64,000 nt of DNA from Theropithecus gelada. Lineage: Eukaryota; Chordata; Mammalia; Primates; Cercopithecidae. Under the pieces are notes generated by a model, which saw only the letters and a list, made by a program, of their open reading frames with translations, did no database searches and was not told the origin of the DNA. Below, piece after piece: positions 13,619 to 25,722 of this stretch. Location of the stretch: positions 81,525,790 through 81,589,789 of the forward strand of contig NC_037683.1 of assembly GCF_003255815.1 (NCBI RefSeq), read 5' to 3'. Position numbers and translations under genes: made by a program. The stretch's first letter is position 1. The number at the start of each line of letters is the position of its first letter.

Positions 13619-14205
13619 ACAAAATGATAATACTCTTGGGAGTGATAAGACTAATCCATACCTGTTATTGATACCATAGCGAATGAGTTTAGAGATCCTT
13701 GCTTGAAAAGAGACTTTTATTTTGGGGATCAGCATAGAAAAGCCACGAGTCGCAGGTCTTTTGAGGTATGGGGCGATGGCAAGGAACAAAAAGAGAGGAA
13801 AATGGACAGAAATGAAAAGGTGAGGTCACCCAAGGCAAACTTAGCTTGCCAATTTTATCTGGGGTTCAAACCTCACTGGATTCTTTCCATTTTCATGTCG
13901 TGGATGGGGGGAGGTGCAGGAAAGGGGACACTCGTCTGGGACTGGGGAACTGTCAAGACCAATCTAATCAAAACCACTCTAAAGCAGACAAGAACTGGAG
14001 AAGAAAACCAAAAATTTAAAACAAGAGATTTAGGAAAGATGCTTCCTAAATTCTGTGAAATTTTCATGAAGATTCTGAACCAAGTTCATTCTCTCTCTCT
14101 TTCCTTAAATAGACTATAAAATATGGTGACCTGGGAGCCAAGAGAAGGGGCCACAACCATACTAGAGAGAAGTCTCTTCTGTCACTCCCCAGAGTAAAGA
14201 CCTAG

Positions 14206-14251
14206 TTTCTAACAGGGTGGCCTTGGCATTTCTAACGGGGTGTCCTTGGCA
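14206..14251 (+). repeat. 23-bp tandem duplication
   Basis: Units at 14206-14228 (tttctaacagggtggccttg then gca) and 14229-14251 differ at two positions. Confidence 0.9.
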
Positions 14252-14882
14252 CTTCTACAGTGCCCAGTACAGCTCAAGAATATTAACTCTATATTTGCGG
14301 GTCTGTTTCTCATGATGACAAGTTGGGTCCATTGAAAACCGTCCAGACTTGTCCTTCTTTGGCCTCCTACATTTCTGAATCATTCAGTGCGCTAATGCGT
14401 TCTAAGTCCCACTGTGATGTAATTAAGGGATAATACTTGCAGCAAGAAGTAGACAGCGTTGTAAATGCCACCTGTGGGTGATTAAATGCTGATTTAAATG
14501 CGAGCAGAAGTTGAATAACTATAGAGTTCATTGGATGCAAATAAATCTATTCCAATGCCACAAGCATTTTTTCCCCGATTATAGGATAAAGTTTCTAAAA
14601 GATACAAAGCATCCATAAGCAAACATTTTAATGCCTTCATCTTCCTCTAAGGAATAGAGAATTGAAACTACTGCATCCTAAGAATGCTTATCTCATCTAG
14701 GAGGGAGACTTGGGGACTAAGTTTAGATGTAAGGAATGAGGATTGAAAATGAAGAGCTGCTCCAGGAAGGATTAAATGGGGAAATATGTGTACACCTCCT
14801 GAATACTGTAATGAAGAACTCTCCATTCCTAACTGTGTGAATAGCTGTTTGTGTTTCTCACTATAATTTTATTTTCTAAACT

Positions 14883-15177
14883 ATTATTTTTTCTAGAGAT
14901 AGGGTCTCACTCCGTTGCTTGATCTGGAGAGGAGTGGCACGACCATAGCTCACTGTTACCTTGAATTTCTGGGCTCAACAATCCTCTGCCTCAGCCTTCT
15001 GAGTAGCTAGAACTACAGAGATGCACGATACCACACCTGGGTAATTTTAAAAATGTTTTGTAAAGATGGGGTCTCACTATGTTGCCCGGGCTGATCTTAA
15101 ACTCCTAGCTTCAAGTGATCCTCCAGCCTCAGCCTCCCAAAGCAGCAGGGTTATAGTGTGAGCCACTGTGTCTGGCC
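14883..15177 (-). repeat. Old Alu (AluJ-like)
   Basis: Diverged minus-strand copy: AGAGATAGGGTCTCACTCCG through CTGTGTCTGGCC. Confidence 0.88.
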
Positions 15178-15359
15178 ACCTCGCTGTAATTTTTGATCTC
15201 GAGGAACCATTCACTTATCCTTTCTGGGTCTTAATTTTTGTGCATCTGGAAATGTAAGGGTGGGGATGCTTGGATCAGGTGAGCTCTGAAGTTCTTTGCA
15301 TTTTAGTTCCACACATGTCCTACTGGAAAGTATGGGTGAGGAACTGGAAAATGGGAATT

Positions 15360-16090
15360 GTCTTACACTGCTGTTAGGACTGCAAATGTAAAATTTTAGA
15401 AAGCTAAGGCTGAAATGTATATTACTTGTGACTTGGTAATTTCACGTTTAGGTGTATTTCTTAAAGAAACTTTCACAAATGTGTACAGAAGGGCAAAGAC
15501 AAAAAATCTTACTCCATAGTGTTTGTAAGAGCTGAAAACTTGAAAAAGACATAAATGCATATCAACAAGGAAATGAATAAAATATGGCTTCTTCACAAAG
15601 GAATACCATACAGCAGTTAAAAGAAATAACAGGATGGGCACGGTGGCTCACGCCTGTAATCCCAGCACTTTGGGAGGCCGAGGCAGGTGGATAACAAGAT
15701 CAGGAGTTCAAGACCAGCCTGGCCAAGATGGTGTAACCCTGTCTCTACTAAAAATATAAGAATTAACTGAGTGCGGTGGCAGGCGCCTGTAGTCCCAGCT
15801 ACTCGGGCGGCTGAGGCAGGAGAATCGTTTGAACCCAGGAGGCGGAGGTTGCAGTGAGCCGAGATCACACCACTGCACTCCAGCCTGGGTGATAGAGCGA
15901 GACTCCATCTCAAAAAAAAAAAAATAATAAAAAAATAATAATAATAACAAACCTTTATATGAATCAATATTGATATTTCTAAAAATGCAAGCCATTAAAA
16001 AGGTCGCATTGGTAAAATTTGTGGAAATCTGGGTAAGTAGAAAGAAAAATGACTCATGACTTCATAGTAAAATTCAAACAAAAAAAGAAA
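15360..16090 (+). mobile_element. Ancient L1 3'-end fragment split by an Alu
   Basis: Plus-strand L1M-like ORF2-end/3'UTR sequence at 15360-15630 (TATCAACAAGGAAATGAATAA, GAATACCATACAGCAG) continues after the Alu at 15951-16090. An A/G-rich AAAGAAAA tail follows. Confidence 0.65.
15632..15950 (+). repeat. Alu (AluS-like) inside L1 fragment
   Basis: Full-length plus-strand Alu from GGATGGGCACGGTGGCTCAC to a tail of A12 followed by AATAATAAT units. Confidence 0.93.
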
Positions 16091-16157
16091 AAAGAAAAAA
16101 GAAAAACAAATCAATCTTTTGAGTGACAAAAACAAAGTATAATATAACAGCTAGAAC

Positions 16158-16684
16158 AGCAAACCTCAACCTTTTTGACAGCAGAGACCGGTTTCATGGA
16201 AGACAATTTTCCATGGACTGGGGTGGCAGCGGGGGATAGGGGATGGTTTTGGGATGACTCAAGCACATTCTATTTATTGTGTATTTTATTTCTATTCTTA
16301 TTACATTGCAATCTATAATGAAATAATTATATAACTCATCATAATATAGAATCAGTAGGAGTCCTGAGCTTGTTTTCCTGCAACTAGAGGGCCCCATGTG
16401 AAGGTGATGGGAGACAGCCACAGATTATCAGGCATTAGATTCTCATAAGCAGTGCACAACCTAGATCCCTCACATATGCAGTTCACAATAGGGTTCGTGC
16501 TCCTGTGAGAATCTAATGTCGCTCCTGATCTGACAGGAGGAGGAGCTCAGGTGGTAATACAAGCAATGGGGAGCGGCTGTAAATGAAGCTTCACTCACCC
16601 GCTGCTCATGTTCTGCCGTGCAGTCTGGTTCCTCACAGGCCAAGGACCAGTAACGGTCTATGGCCCGGGGGTTGGGGACCCCTG
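16158..16684 (-). mobile_element. MER1-type hAT-Charlie DNA transposon, near full length
   Basis: The ends are inverted: CAGCAAACCTCAACCTTTTT at the left and GGGGGTTGGGGACCCCTG at the right. The interior carries hallmark MER1 pieces (GACCGGTTTCATGGAAGACA, CAGGCATTAGATTCTCATAA, CTGACAGGAGGAGGAGCTCA). At about 527 bp it matches the longer MER1A-like form. It is non-autonomous, with no transposase frame. Family identity is from recognition, not a search. Confidence 0.8.
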
Positions 16685-17154
16685 ACCTAGAGTGTGAAGT
16701 CATTTGTGTACATTTTAAATGAATATAAAGATAATGGCATTGACTGTTCACAGATGTGTGTGTGTGTAAGTGTGTGTAAAAGGAGAAAAAATAGGACACA
16801 CATAATTTCCTGATGATAAAAGTTTAGGAGGTGAGGTAAAAGTCTGTGACTGGAGACTGGGGATAAAGAAGACTTCAACCGAATCGGTACCACTGTATTT
16901 CTTTTATATAAAAATACAGAAAACAGCAGTGTTATTTCTGGATGGTGGGGAAGAGATGCTTTTTACAGACAGCATCATTTTCTGCATTAAGGGAAATATT
17001 CTCAAAATAAAGACTTGTATGAGCATTAATGCCTTTGGCAGATGTGTGCTGACAAGCACTTCTTCCAGACCACACAGAATAGGTCAGGTGCCACCATATG
17101 CAATTCAGAAACCAAGGCAGCCCAACCTGTTAGGCCTTTAGTGTCTAGCTCTGT

Positions 17155-17345
17155 ACTCTCCAATATGGTAGACACATACAGCTACTTGACTTTAAATTAA
17201 AATTAATTAAAATTATTTTTTCAGTTCCTCCATTGCACTAGCCACATTTCAAATGTTGAACAGCCACATGTGATTAGTGGCTATTGTACTGGTGGCACAC
17301 ATATAGAACATTTCTGTTACTGCCATAAATTCTTTTGGAATGTGT
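17155..17345. mobile_element. Short palindromic hAT-type DNA element (MER3/MER58-like)
   Basis: CTCTCCAATATGGTAGACAC, TTAAATTAAAATTAATTAAA, CACTAGCCACATTTCAAATG and AACAGCCACATGTG resemble short Charlie-group elements with internal symmetry. The exact subfamily is uncertain. Confidence 0.55.
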
Positions 17346-17748
17346 GCCACTATTACGTTATTGCTGTAAATTCTATTGGAAACAGCTAATCTTTAGCTCT
17401 TTTGACAACTAGCACATTTTGGTCACATTGCTCTTTTTCTAGTATGTCCTTCTGCACAGAGGAAAACAAAGGTCATGACTAGCAGATTTTTTTTTTCTTT
17501 TTAATCTCTGGAAAACATATGTCCACTATAATCCTAAACTACAATTACATCTGAAGTAACACTTTCTTGTTAAAGAGAATTAGGTGGACTATGTTTAGAA
17601 AGAGATGTGGCAATCACCTATCATTACATAAATACCACATTTCATTTCCCTAAAACTTAGGAAGTAGGAAGACAGGTTGAAGGATGAGAAAACATTATTC
17701 AAATAAAACTCAGAATGTGAGTTCAATGGTTTTCCAAGAACCTGCTTT

Positions 17749-18049
17749 TCTTTTTCTTTTTCTTTTTTGAGACAGAGTCTGGTTCTGTCTCCCAGGCTGG
17801 AGTCCAGTGGTGCGATCTTGGCTCACTGCAACCTCTGCCTCCTGGGTTGAAGCTATTCTCCTGCCTCAGCCTCCCAAGTAGCTGGGATTATAGGCATGCA
17901 CCACCATGCCCAGCTAATTTTTGTATATGTTGTAGAGACAGGGTTTTGCCATGTTGCCCAGGCTGGTCTCAAACTCCTGAGCTCAAGCATTCCTCCTGCC
18001 TTGGCCTCCCAAAGTGCTGGGATAATGGTGTGAGCCACTGCACCTGGCC
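17749..18049 (-). repeat. Alu adjacent to exon c.1517-1679 donor
   Basis: Minus-strand Alu (sense to DOCK8) with a TTTTTC-rich head and CACCTGGCC terminus. Its 5' end is 38 bp from the exon's 5' splice site. GAACCTG flanks both sides as a likely target-site duplication. Confidence 0.92.
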
Positions 18050-18080
18050 TGAACCTGTGGCTCCTGGCCTGAACCTGTGT
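18043..18080 (+). repeat. Short tandem duplication across the Alu 5' boundary
   Basis: CCTGGCCTGAACCTGTG occurs twice, separated by GCT, so one unit includes the first seven bases of the Alu plus its flank. It lies about 8 bp from the exon donor. Confidence 0.85.
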
Positions 18081-18086
18081 TTCTTA

Positions 18087-18305
<219 letters not shown>

Positions 18306-18596
18306 TCAAGAAGGATTGTTGCACTGTGTTTCTTTCATGAAAATAAGAACAAACTATAGTACTATAAAAAAGTTTTGGAGCTAATTTCCTACAGTTTGAA
18401 AAAAGTGTGCCATGATAACCTTTGAGATTTAGCTTCTATAAAATAAAATATAAAGCAAGAAATTGTAAAATGAGAAGGAATGGATTAGAGGATTTTTAAA
18501 GTTCTTTCCTGAATTACCACAGTATAATTTTATATAGTTAAGTAACTTCCCTGCATTGCTAGCAGTAAAAATTGGGAGTTTTAAAACTGGCTTCCA

Positions 18597-18908
18597 GCTG
18601 GATGCGGTGGCTCACGCCTGTAATCCCAGCACTTTGGGAGGCCGAGGCAGGTGGATCACAAGATCAAGAGATTGAGACCATCCTGGCCAACAGGGTGAAC
18701 CCTCGTCTCTACTAAAAATACAAAAAATTAACCAGGCGTGGTGGTGGGCCCCTGTAGTACCAGCTACTCGGGAGGCTGAGGCAAGAGAATCACTTGAACC
18801 CAGGCGGCAGAGGTTGGAGTGAGCTGAGATTGTGCCATTGTACTGCAGCCTGGTGACAGAGTGAGACTCCACCTCAAACAAAAACAAAAACAAAAACAAA
18901 GAAAAACC
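18597..18908 (+). repeat. Alu
   Basis: Full-length plus-strand copy (antisense to DOCK8) from AGCTGGATGCGGTGG to a tail of repeated AAAAAC units. It lies about 350 bp upstream of the exon c.1517-1679 acceptor in gene direction. Confidence 0.93.
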
Positions 18909-19182
18909 AAACTGGCTTCCGTGGGCCTGAGGATGCTACAGAAGTACCTCCAGGGCTGCTGAGTGAGGATAAGGAAGGTGCCTTTGCCTTCTACCAAAGC
19001 ATCTCACATTCACTTTTTTAATACTAAGTATAATATTTTATTTGATTAAAGGGGCTCCTCTGTTTAAACAATGATCTCATCATCTGAGAAACCAGATCTA
19101 AAGCACAAGGTTTACGAAATCAATCCTTTAAGAAAATTAAAAAACATTAATAGGTTTGCCAAAAACAGAACAATTCAGATTC

Positions 19183-19468
19183 TTTTTTTTTTTTTGAGAT
19201 GGAGTCTTGCTCTGTCGCCCGGGCTGTAGTGCAGTGGCCGGATCTCAGCTCACTGCAAGCTCCGCCTCCCGGGTTCACGCCATTCTCCTGTCTCAGCCTC
19301 CCGAGTGGCTGGGACTACAGGCGCCTGCCACCACGCCCGGCTAGTTTTTTGTAATTTTTAGTAGTTCGCCGTGTTCGCCAGGATAGTCTCGATCTCCTGA
19401 CCTCGTGATCCGCCTGTCTCGGCCTCCCAAAGTGCTGGGATTACAAGCTTGAGCCACCGCGCCTGGCC
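19183..19468 (-). repeat. Young AluY, Old World monkey type, with 15-bp TSD
   Basis: A minus-strand copy with little divergence. The right arm reads GTGGCCGGATCTCAGCTCAC, the complement of the GATCCGGCCAC block typical of cercopithecine AluY. ACAATTCAGATTCTT is present at 19170-19184 and 19469-19483, a perfect target-site duplication. Confidence 0.93.
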
Positions 19469-19527
19469 ACAATTCAGATTCTTAACCCCTAACACAAAAT
19501 CTCACATTTCACTTGGCAAACATGATT

Positions 19528-19827
19528 ATTATTATTATTTTTTTGAGACGGAATCTCCCTCTGTTGCCCAGGCTGGAGTGCAGTGGCACGATCTCGGCTC
19601 ACTGCAAGCTCCGCCTCCTGGGTTCATGCCATTCTCCTACCTCAGCCTCCCGAGTAGCTGGGACTACAGGTGCCTGCCACCACGCCCGGCTAATGTTTTG
19701 TATTTTTAGTAGAGATGCGGTTTCACCGAGTTAGCCAGGATGTTTTTGATCTCCCGACCTCGTGATCTGCCTGCCTCAGCCTCCCAAAGTGCTGGGATTA
19801 CAGGCGTGAGCCACCGCCCACGGCTGT
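19528..19827 (-). repeat. AluY with 10-bp TSD
   Basis: Minus-strand AluY (AGCTCCGCCTCCTGGGTTCA) preceded by ATT repeats. AAACATGATT flanks it at 19518-19527 and 19828-19837. Confidence 0.92.
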
Positions 19828-19921
19828 AAACATGATTTTATAAATTCTGGCATTAGACAAAGAATGTGTCTAATGATAAGCGGTTGGGGACAGCTAAAGA
19901 GGATAAAGATGTCATTCACAC

Positions 19922-20015
19922 CTGGAATTGACTTGACTCGTCTCTGTAAGGACGAAGATCTTTTGTAGTCAGCTAAAAACTTGAATAAGTCTTCATCACT
20001 AAGGCGATCTCCTTC
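19922..20015 (-). CDS. DOCK8: DOCK8 coding exon c.1423-1516 (probably exon 13)
   Basis: This 94-nt exon encodes EGDRLSDEDLFKFLADYKR, then SSSLQRRVKSIP and one base of a Gly codon (about residues 475-506). The acceptor is CTTGGCAG|GAAGG and the donor TTCCAG|GTGTGA. The first half is acidic and helical and the second half basic (KRSSSLQRRVK). It is phase 0 in and phase 1 out. The following intron is only 1.67 kb, yet it carries two AluY insertions with target-site duplications plus an older Alu close to the next exon. Confidence 0.97.
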
Positions 20016-20489
20016 CTGCCAAGAGAAAAGTCAGAGTTAGTGTACATGCACCTTTGACTCTTGGGTTGGGGACCAACGATTTCTGGGAAGATTTTTACCT
20101 TTAAGTTTTATTCTCACAAGTCTTTCATAGAAATTAGGATTATAGGCAGCTCTGAAATCACTGAGTTCTACTTCTCGTTAAATCCTTCTCAATCACTGAT
20201 GACTCACCGTGCCTCGGCCTCGCATTAGTCCTTCTGGGATGGGGCTTCTGCTGCACTCTAAGGAAGCCTGTCTGACCATTAGAAAATCAGGCCAAAAGCT
20301 TCCCTGCCTATAACTCTCACCCTCTGATACCAGTGTTACCCCCTGGAACAATACAGAATAAGTTTACTTTCCTCTTCAAATGTTTGAAGGTGGAGAAAGC
20401 ATCTTCCCATCTCATTTTCTTCACATTTGTCTTGAACAGGAAGGTGAAATATAAATGCTGCCCACCCCCACATATGCCCAAGACGGGTC

Positions 20490-20640
20490 AGGAACTCTGC
20501 CAAGGGACACATATGCATGATCTCCAATCCTTACAATGACCCAGTAAGGTAATTAGGTAGATATGTCTTATTCCCAATGAGACCATTCAGACTTGCTTAA
20601 GTACCTTGTCCTCCAAGGTCATAAGATTGGTGTATGCTGA
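20490..20640 (+). mobile_element. MIR fragment
   Basis: The pattern ACTCTGCCAAGGGACA, CTCCAATCCTTACAATGACC, CTTGCTTAAGTACCTTG and GTCATAAGATTGG resembles a diverged MIR SINE core. Confidence 0.55.
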
Positions 20641-20804
20641 ATAGAAACCTTTTCAGACCCTTACAATTTCTATTATGTGGCACGGTGCACAGGCTCCCTC
20701 AGCATCTCTTTTGCATTTCAGTTTGTTAATGTAACCCCTTTAAATGCTCCATGAAGACTGTAGCTAAGGAAAACTTTCCAAAACAGAGTCAGACCAAGTG
20801 AGTT

Positions 20805-21360
20805 TATTTTAAGTGTGGCAAAATATAACTAACATAAAATTACCATCTTACCTTTTTTTTTTTCCTGAGATGGAGCCTCACTCTGTCACTCAGGCTGGAG
20901 TGCAGTAGTGCAATCTCAGCTCACTGCAACCTCCACCTCCCAGGTTCAAACAATTCTCCAGCCTCAGCCTTCCAAGTAGCTGGGATTACAGGCATGCACC
21001 ACCACACCTGGCTAATTTTTTGTGTTTTTAGTAGAGACGGGGTTTCACCATGTTGGTCAGGCTGGTCTTGAACTCCTGACCTCAAGTAATCCACCTGCCT
21101 CGGCCTCCCAGTGCTCGGATTACAGGTGAGAGCCACTGCGCCCGGCCCATCTTATCTATTTCTAAGTGCACAATTCAGTAGTGTTAAGCACATTCGCATT
21201 GTTGTGCAACCAACCTCCAGAACGCTTTTCTCTTGCAAAAAAAAAAAAAAAAAATCTGAAACTCTGTACCCTTTAACCAGCGATTCCCATCCCCTCTATC
21301 CCTAGACCCTGGCAACCATCATTCTACTTTCTGTCTCTATACATTTGACAAGTCTAGGAA
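20805..21360 (-). mobile_element. Ancient L1 fragment split by an Alu
   Basis: ATATAACTAACATAAAATTACCATCTTA continues after the Alu as TATTTCTAAGTGCACAATTC ... CCCTGGCAACCATCATTC, a common L1M 3'-region pattern read from the opposite strand. Confidence 0.65.
20852..21147 (-). repeat. Alu inside L1 fragment
   Basis: Minus-strand full-length copy. CCATCTTA lies on both sides as a probable target-site duplication. Confidence 0.92.
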
Positions 21361-21654
21361 GTTTTAACTCTTTTTAATAGTCTTGATGTTTACTGAGCTA
21401 ACGAAGAGTACCATCTGGCACGGTCACGTTCTCTGAGCAAGCAGGGAGCCCTGCAAACGTGCACAGCAAGCAGTAGTGAAAGTGGCAGCTTGCACATGAA
21501 TAGCCAGGCCAAGAAACCCTGAGATCCACCGGGAAGGAGATGTCCCAGCCAGACTGTTGTCATAGCTTAATGAATGGATTGGCCAAGATAGTTCAAATAG
21601 GATGATAGTTTGCATCACGAGGAACAAAACCTAATCCTTCTCTCAGTTAAAATA

Positions 21655-21795
21655 GCTGACATTCATTGAGCACTTACTGTATTCCAGGCACTCCAAAAAG
21701 AGCTTGACAGGTCTCATGTCACCTGACCTTCCTACAAGCCACATGAAGTTAAGTACTATTGCTCCCGTTTTCTGGCTAATGAAATTGAGGCTTCA
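21655..21795 (+). mobile_element. MIR fragment
   Basis: CATTCATTGAGCACTTACTG, CCAGGCACT and AATGAAATTGAGGCTTCATG follow the MIR consensus order. Confidence 0.7.
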
Positions 21796-21798
21796 TGA

Positions 21799-22201
21799 AT
21801 GCTGTGGTTTGAATGTCCCCTTCAAAACTCATGGTGAAGCTTGGTCCCCGTGGTGGCAGTGCTGGGAAGTGGGGCCTTTAAGACGTGATTGAATCATGAG
21901 GACTCTGCCCTCACGATGGATTAATCCATTCACAGATTAATGGATTAATCTGTGTCATGGGAGGGGAACTGGTGGCTTTACAAGAGGAAGAGAGACCTGA
22001 GCTAGCATGCTCAGCCGCTCGCCACACTCTACCTCAGGACTCTGCAGAGAGGCCCCGCCAGCAAGAAAGCCCTCACCAAGTGTGGGCCCTCAACTTTGGA
22101 TTTTTTCAGCCTTCATAACTGTAAAAAACAAATTCCTTTTCTTTTTAAATTACGCAGTTTCAGATACTCTATTATAAGCAGCAGAAAATGAACTAAGACA
22201 G
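21799..22201 (+). mobile_element. MaLR LTR (MST/MLT1A-like)
   Basis: A solo LTR from TGCTGTGGTTTGAATGTCCC, with GTGGGGCCTTTAAGACGTGA and GAATCATGAGGACTCTGCCC, to AAAATGAACTAAGACA. No internal retroviral genes are attached. It lies between exons c.1286-1422 and c.1423-1516. Confidence 0.8.
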
Positions 22202-22233
22202 TGACGTTAACTAATTTGCTCTCTTAATCACTA

Positions 22234-22542
<309 letters not shown>

Positions 22543-23934
22543 TCAGGAACACCGAATATGGCCATCCTTGTTTTGAATGAAAATGTCCTTCCATTGGCCC
22601 CTACCTTTCTTAGTCCTCCTGTTGATGTTCTTAATCCTCCTCCGACCAGAGGAGAGAGGCCAGGAGCAGCCATGGGCCCTCTCACATGGAAATTAGGGTA
22701 GACCAGATGCCACCCGGCAAGAGTCCAGAGCTATAGCCAGAACAGGGTCTCCTGATAAGCTTTATTTAGTCAGCCCACTGTTTGCTTTTCTTTTATTTCT
22801 ATATTTGCATTCCACTGGGAGAGGCATGTACTCAAATGCCCCCAAAGGCATTTGGGATTGTGACCCAAACATGCAGGGGTCAGCCTGCGGACATTCTGAA
22901 TCCCAGCGTTCCTCTGCTCTCATTATGTGGACCAGGCAGCAAGACTGAGTTTCTGCCTTGGGTGATCTGCCCAATGGGAATTAGAACCCCAAATCACACT
23001 CAGACTTGGGCTGGGAGCCTGATAGTTTACCCAGTTGTTTCTTATCCCTTTTTGAGATTTGGGTGGAGATCTTGTTGCTTTTATATTGCAAAAACTCATG
23101 GGTTCTGTTGTAAATAATCAAATTGCTTAGAACTAGAATAGTTTCAACTCCTGTCTTTGAATATCTTCTTATCCTTAATTCTTACCATGACGCTGAATTA
23201 GAATTTCTTGCTGCCTCTACCCACCTAAACTTGCCATTCTGCCTCAATATAATAGACGACATCTTTGCATCTTCTGGTTGCTCCTTAAGAATCAGTCTCT
23301 GTTGTAAGGTTATCCTTGACCTAGAGATGACTGAGGCCTCAGCATGCCCTATACCTGAATTACTTAGCTTGTGGTGCCCTCTAAGCTGTATACATAACTC
23401 TTATCAATAAGTTACTTGGGTCTACATAGATGACATTAAAGAAAGCTGTGGCAGGAAGATCAGGATGTGGTAACAGTGAGGTTTGTTATTGACGAACCAG
23501 AAATAACCCAGGAGTTCTGACTGGTGATTATGTACCAGTAACTCCAAAATAGCAGCAGCAATCACAAAATGTCCTTTCCTCCACTTCCCTGCTCAAGGTA
23601 GCATTTCAGAAGTGGCTTAAGTCTTAGCTTAAGGAATGCATGAAAAAATGTGAACACAGACTTATATATTTGGTGGATACAAAAGCATTTAGGGAAACAG
23701 AAATCCCACCACAGGTGATGTGGGCAGGTCCACCTGAAAACTTGCAACCCTTTTGAAAATTTCCACACCCAAGCAGTGTAGGAATGAATGATTCAGATCA
23801 AGGGTGAGATGATGAAAAAGAAATATGCTAAATAAACTAACAGTAAATAGATATTCTTTGGATGCCCATTTTTTCATTGCACTTGGCAAAGTAAACTTTA
23901 AAGAACTAGAAATTTTGCTGGGAAACTTGAGCTT

Positions 23935-24246
23935 TTTTCTTTTCTTCTTCTTCTTTTTTTTTTTGAGACAGAGGCACGCTCTGTCACCCAGGCTGGAGTG
24001 CAGAGGCCTGATCTTGGCTCACTGCAACCTCACCTCCCTGGTTCAAGCGATTCTCCTGCCTCTGCCTCCCAAGTAGCTGGGATTACAGGTGTGCACCACC
24101 ATACCCAGCAAACTTTTCTTATTTTTAGTAGAGACAGAGTTTCACCATGTTGGCCAGGCTGGTCTCAAACTCCTGGCTTCAAGTGATCCACCCACCTCGG
24201 CCTCCCAAAGTGCTGAGATTACAGGCGTGAGCCACCACGCCCTGTC
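23935..24246 (-). repeat. Alu
   Basis: Minus-strand copy with a TTTTC/TTC-rich head, GAGACAGAGGCACGCTCTG and a CACGCCCTGTC terminus. Confidence 0.92.
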
Positions 24247-24658
24247 GAGTTTTGCTTTTTGAAGGCTTTGTAACAGAGGCTTTTTTATTTTGGGTTTAGG
24301 AATCGACCACGGTGTCTCTGCTTAACACACTACAGATGGTTACTACATTTTCTTGTTAAAGTTTTACTTTAGAGAGGGGGTGGCTACCAAAAATTAACTT
24401 ATTTAAGTGTCATACTATCTAGAAAATCTTACTATAAGAGTATACTTAATCTTTACCAATGTTCATGATGATTTCTTTTGAAGATCACTGTCCAAATATA
24501 TGTAATCCAGTCATAATAGTGTTTCATTCTGTTTATCTCCTTCTTCCTCTCCATTCCCCACACCTCACTGTGCCCCCAGCCCCCAACTAGTAAGCTGTGG
24601 ACCTGAGCAGTGGCACACTGGGGAGCCCTCCCTTTCCCACTGCAGGTGAAAATCTTAC

Positions 24659-24818
24659 CAACCACAGAGTCCACATCAGTTACCTCCCTCTCAAGGGTGG
24701 AGACATTGAAGAAGCTCGATAAGCTTATGGGTGCCCAGGCAAAGGGCATCCGGTATTTCCCCAAACGCTGGCAGAAGGATTCAGCTTGGAGTTTTAGTTT
24801 TTCAATCTTTTCTTTACT
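24659..24818 (-). CDS. DOCK8: DOCK8 coding exon c.1126-1285 (probably exon 11)
   Basis: This 160-nt exon encodes SKEKIEKLKLQAESFCQRLG, then KYRMPFAWAPISLSSFFN, and ends VTDVDSVV plus one base of a Gly codon (about residues 376-429). The acceptor is CCTCCAG|AGT and the donor GGTTG|GTAAGA. The FAWAPISL motif is strongly conserved in DOCK6/7/8. The start is a Lys/Glu-rich helical segment. It is phase 0 in and phase 1 out; with the next exon (137 nt) the total is 297 nt, a multiple of three. Confidence 0.97.
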
Positions 24819-25428
24819 CTGGAGGCAAATGGAAAGAAACAAGCTGAAACAAGCATCAGCACCAAGTCAACTGCCTCCGACCTGAATATGACAGCCATCT
24901 CTAAAATCCAAATCCTACTGATTAAAAAGAGTAAACACATCTCTTCCCACTAAAAAATGAAAACAGTGAATAGGCAGAAAAATGACGCACTCGGGCCAGA
25001 AGTCTAGCTGATAAGGAAATAAAGATTAAAAAACGAGGAGTTTCCAAAAAGGCTACATTTAATTAGTAAAATACACTTTTAGCTAACGAAAACAAAAAGG
25101 GACTCATTACATCAGATTACCAATTCTTTTGGTGGCTGGCTATGTGACTTGGATTTGCATAAGACAATCTTGAAATCAAGTTTAGTTTATCATCTACCAA
25201 GCTCCCAAGTGAACCTGTTTCTCCAAAAGTTGCCTTGGAAAACTCCAAAAAGTTCTAAACAGTTTCCTAACAACTCCTTAGGAAGTTTACAACACTTCCA
25301 CGGTGTTCTTTCTGAGTTCAGAATAAAAGATTTTTTAAAAATGCCTTGAGCTCAATTTATCTTACCTGACATTTATGAGTCTGTGGAGTACCATACTAAT
25401 AAGGTAAGTCTTATTCTAGAAAGGCCAT

Positions 25429-25722
25429 TTTTTTTTTTTTTGATACGGAGTCTTACTCTGCTGCCCAGGCTGGAGTGCAGTGGCACCATCTCGGCTCACT
25501 GCAACCTCTGCCTCCCGGGTTCAAGGGATTATCCTGCCTCAGCCTCCTGAGTAGCTGGGAATACAGGCGTGTGCCACCATGCCCGGCTAATTTTTTGTAG
25601 TTTTAATAGAGACGGGGTTTCACCATGTTAGCCAGGATGGTCTCAATCTTCTGACCTCATGATCTGTGTGCCTTGGCCTCCCAAAGTGCTAGGATTACAG
25701 GTGTGAGCCACCATGCCCAGCC
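25429..25722 (-). repeat. Alu (AluS/Y-like)
   Basis: Minus-strand full-length copy. AAGGCCAT on both sides is a probable target-site duplication. Confidence 0.93.

Noticed and set aside
13703..14119. 138-codon frame
   Set aside because: No recognisable domain, no homologous DOCK8 residues and no splice context; compatible with chance.
15617..15967. 116-codon frame
   Set aside because: Alu-derived; the same kind of peptide appears from many Alus in the window.
1..18000. Search for the next DOCK8 exon (start of DHR-1)
   Set aside because: No segment encoding the expected residues after the split Arg codon was found; it presumably lies beyond the left edge.
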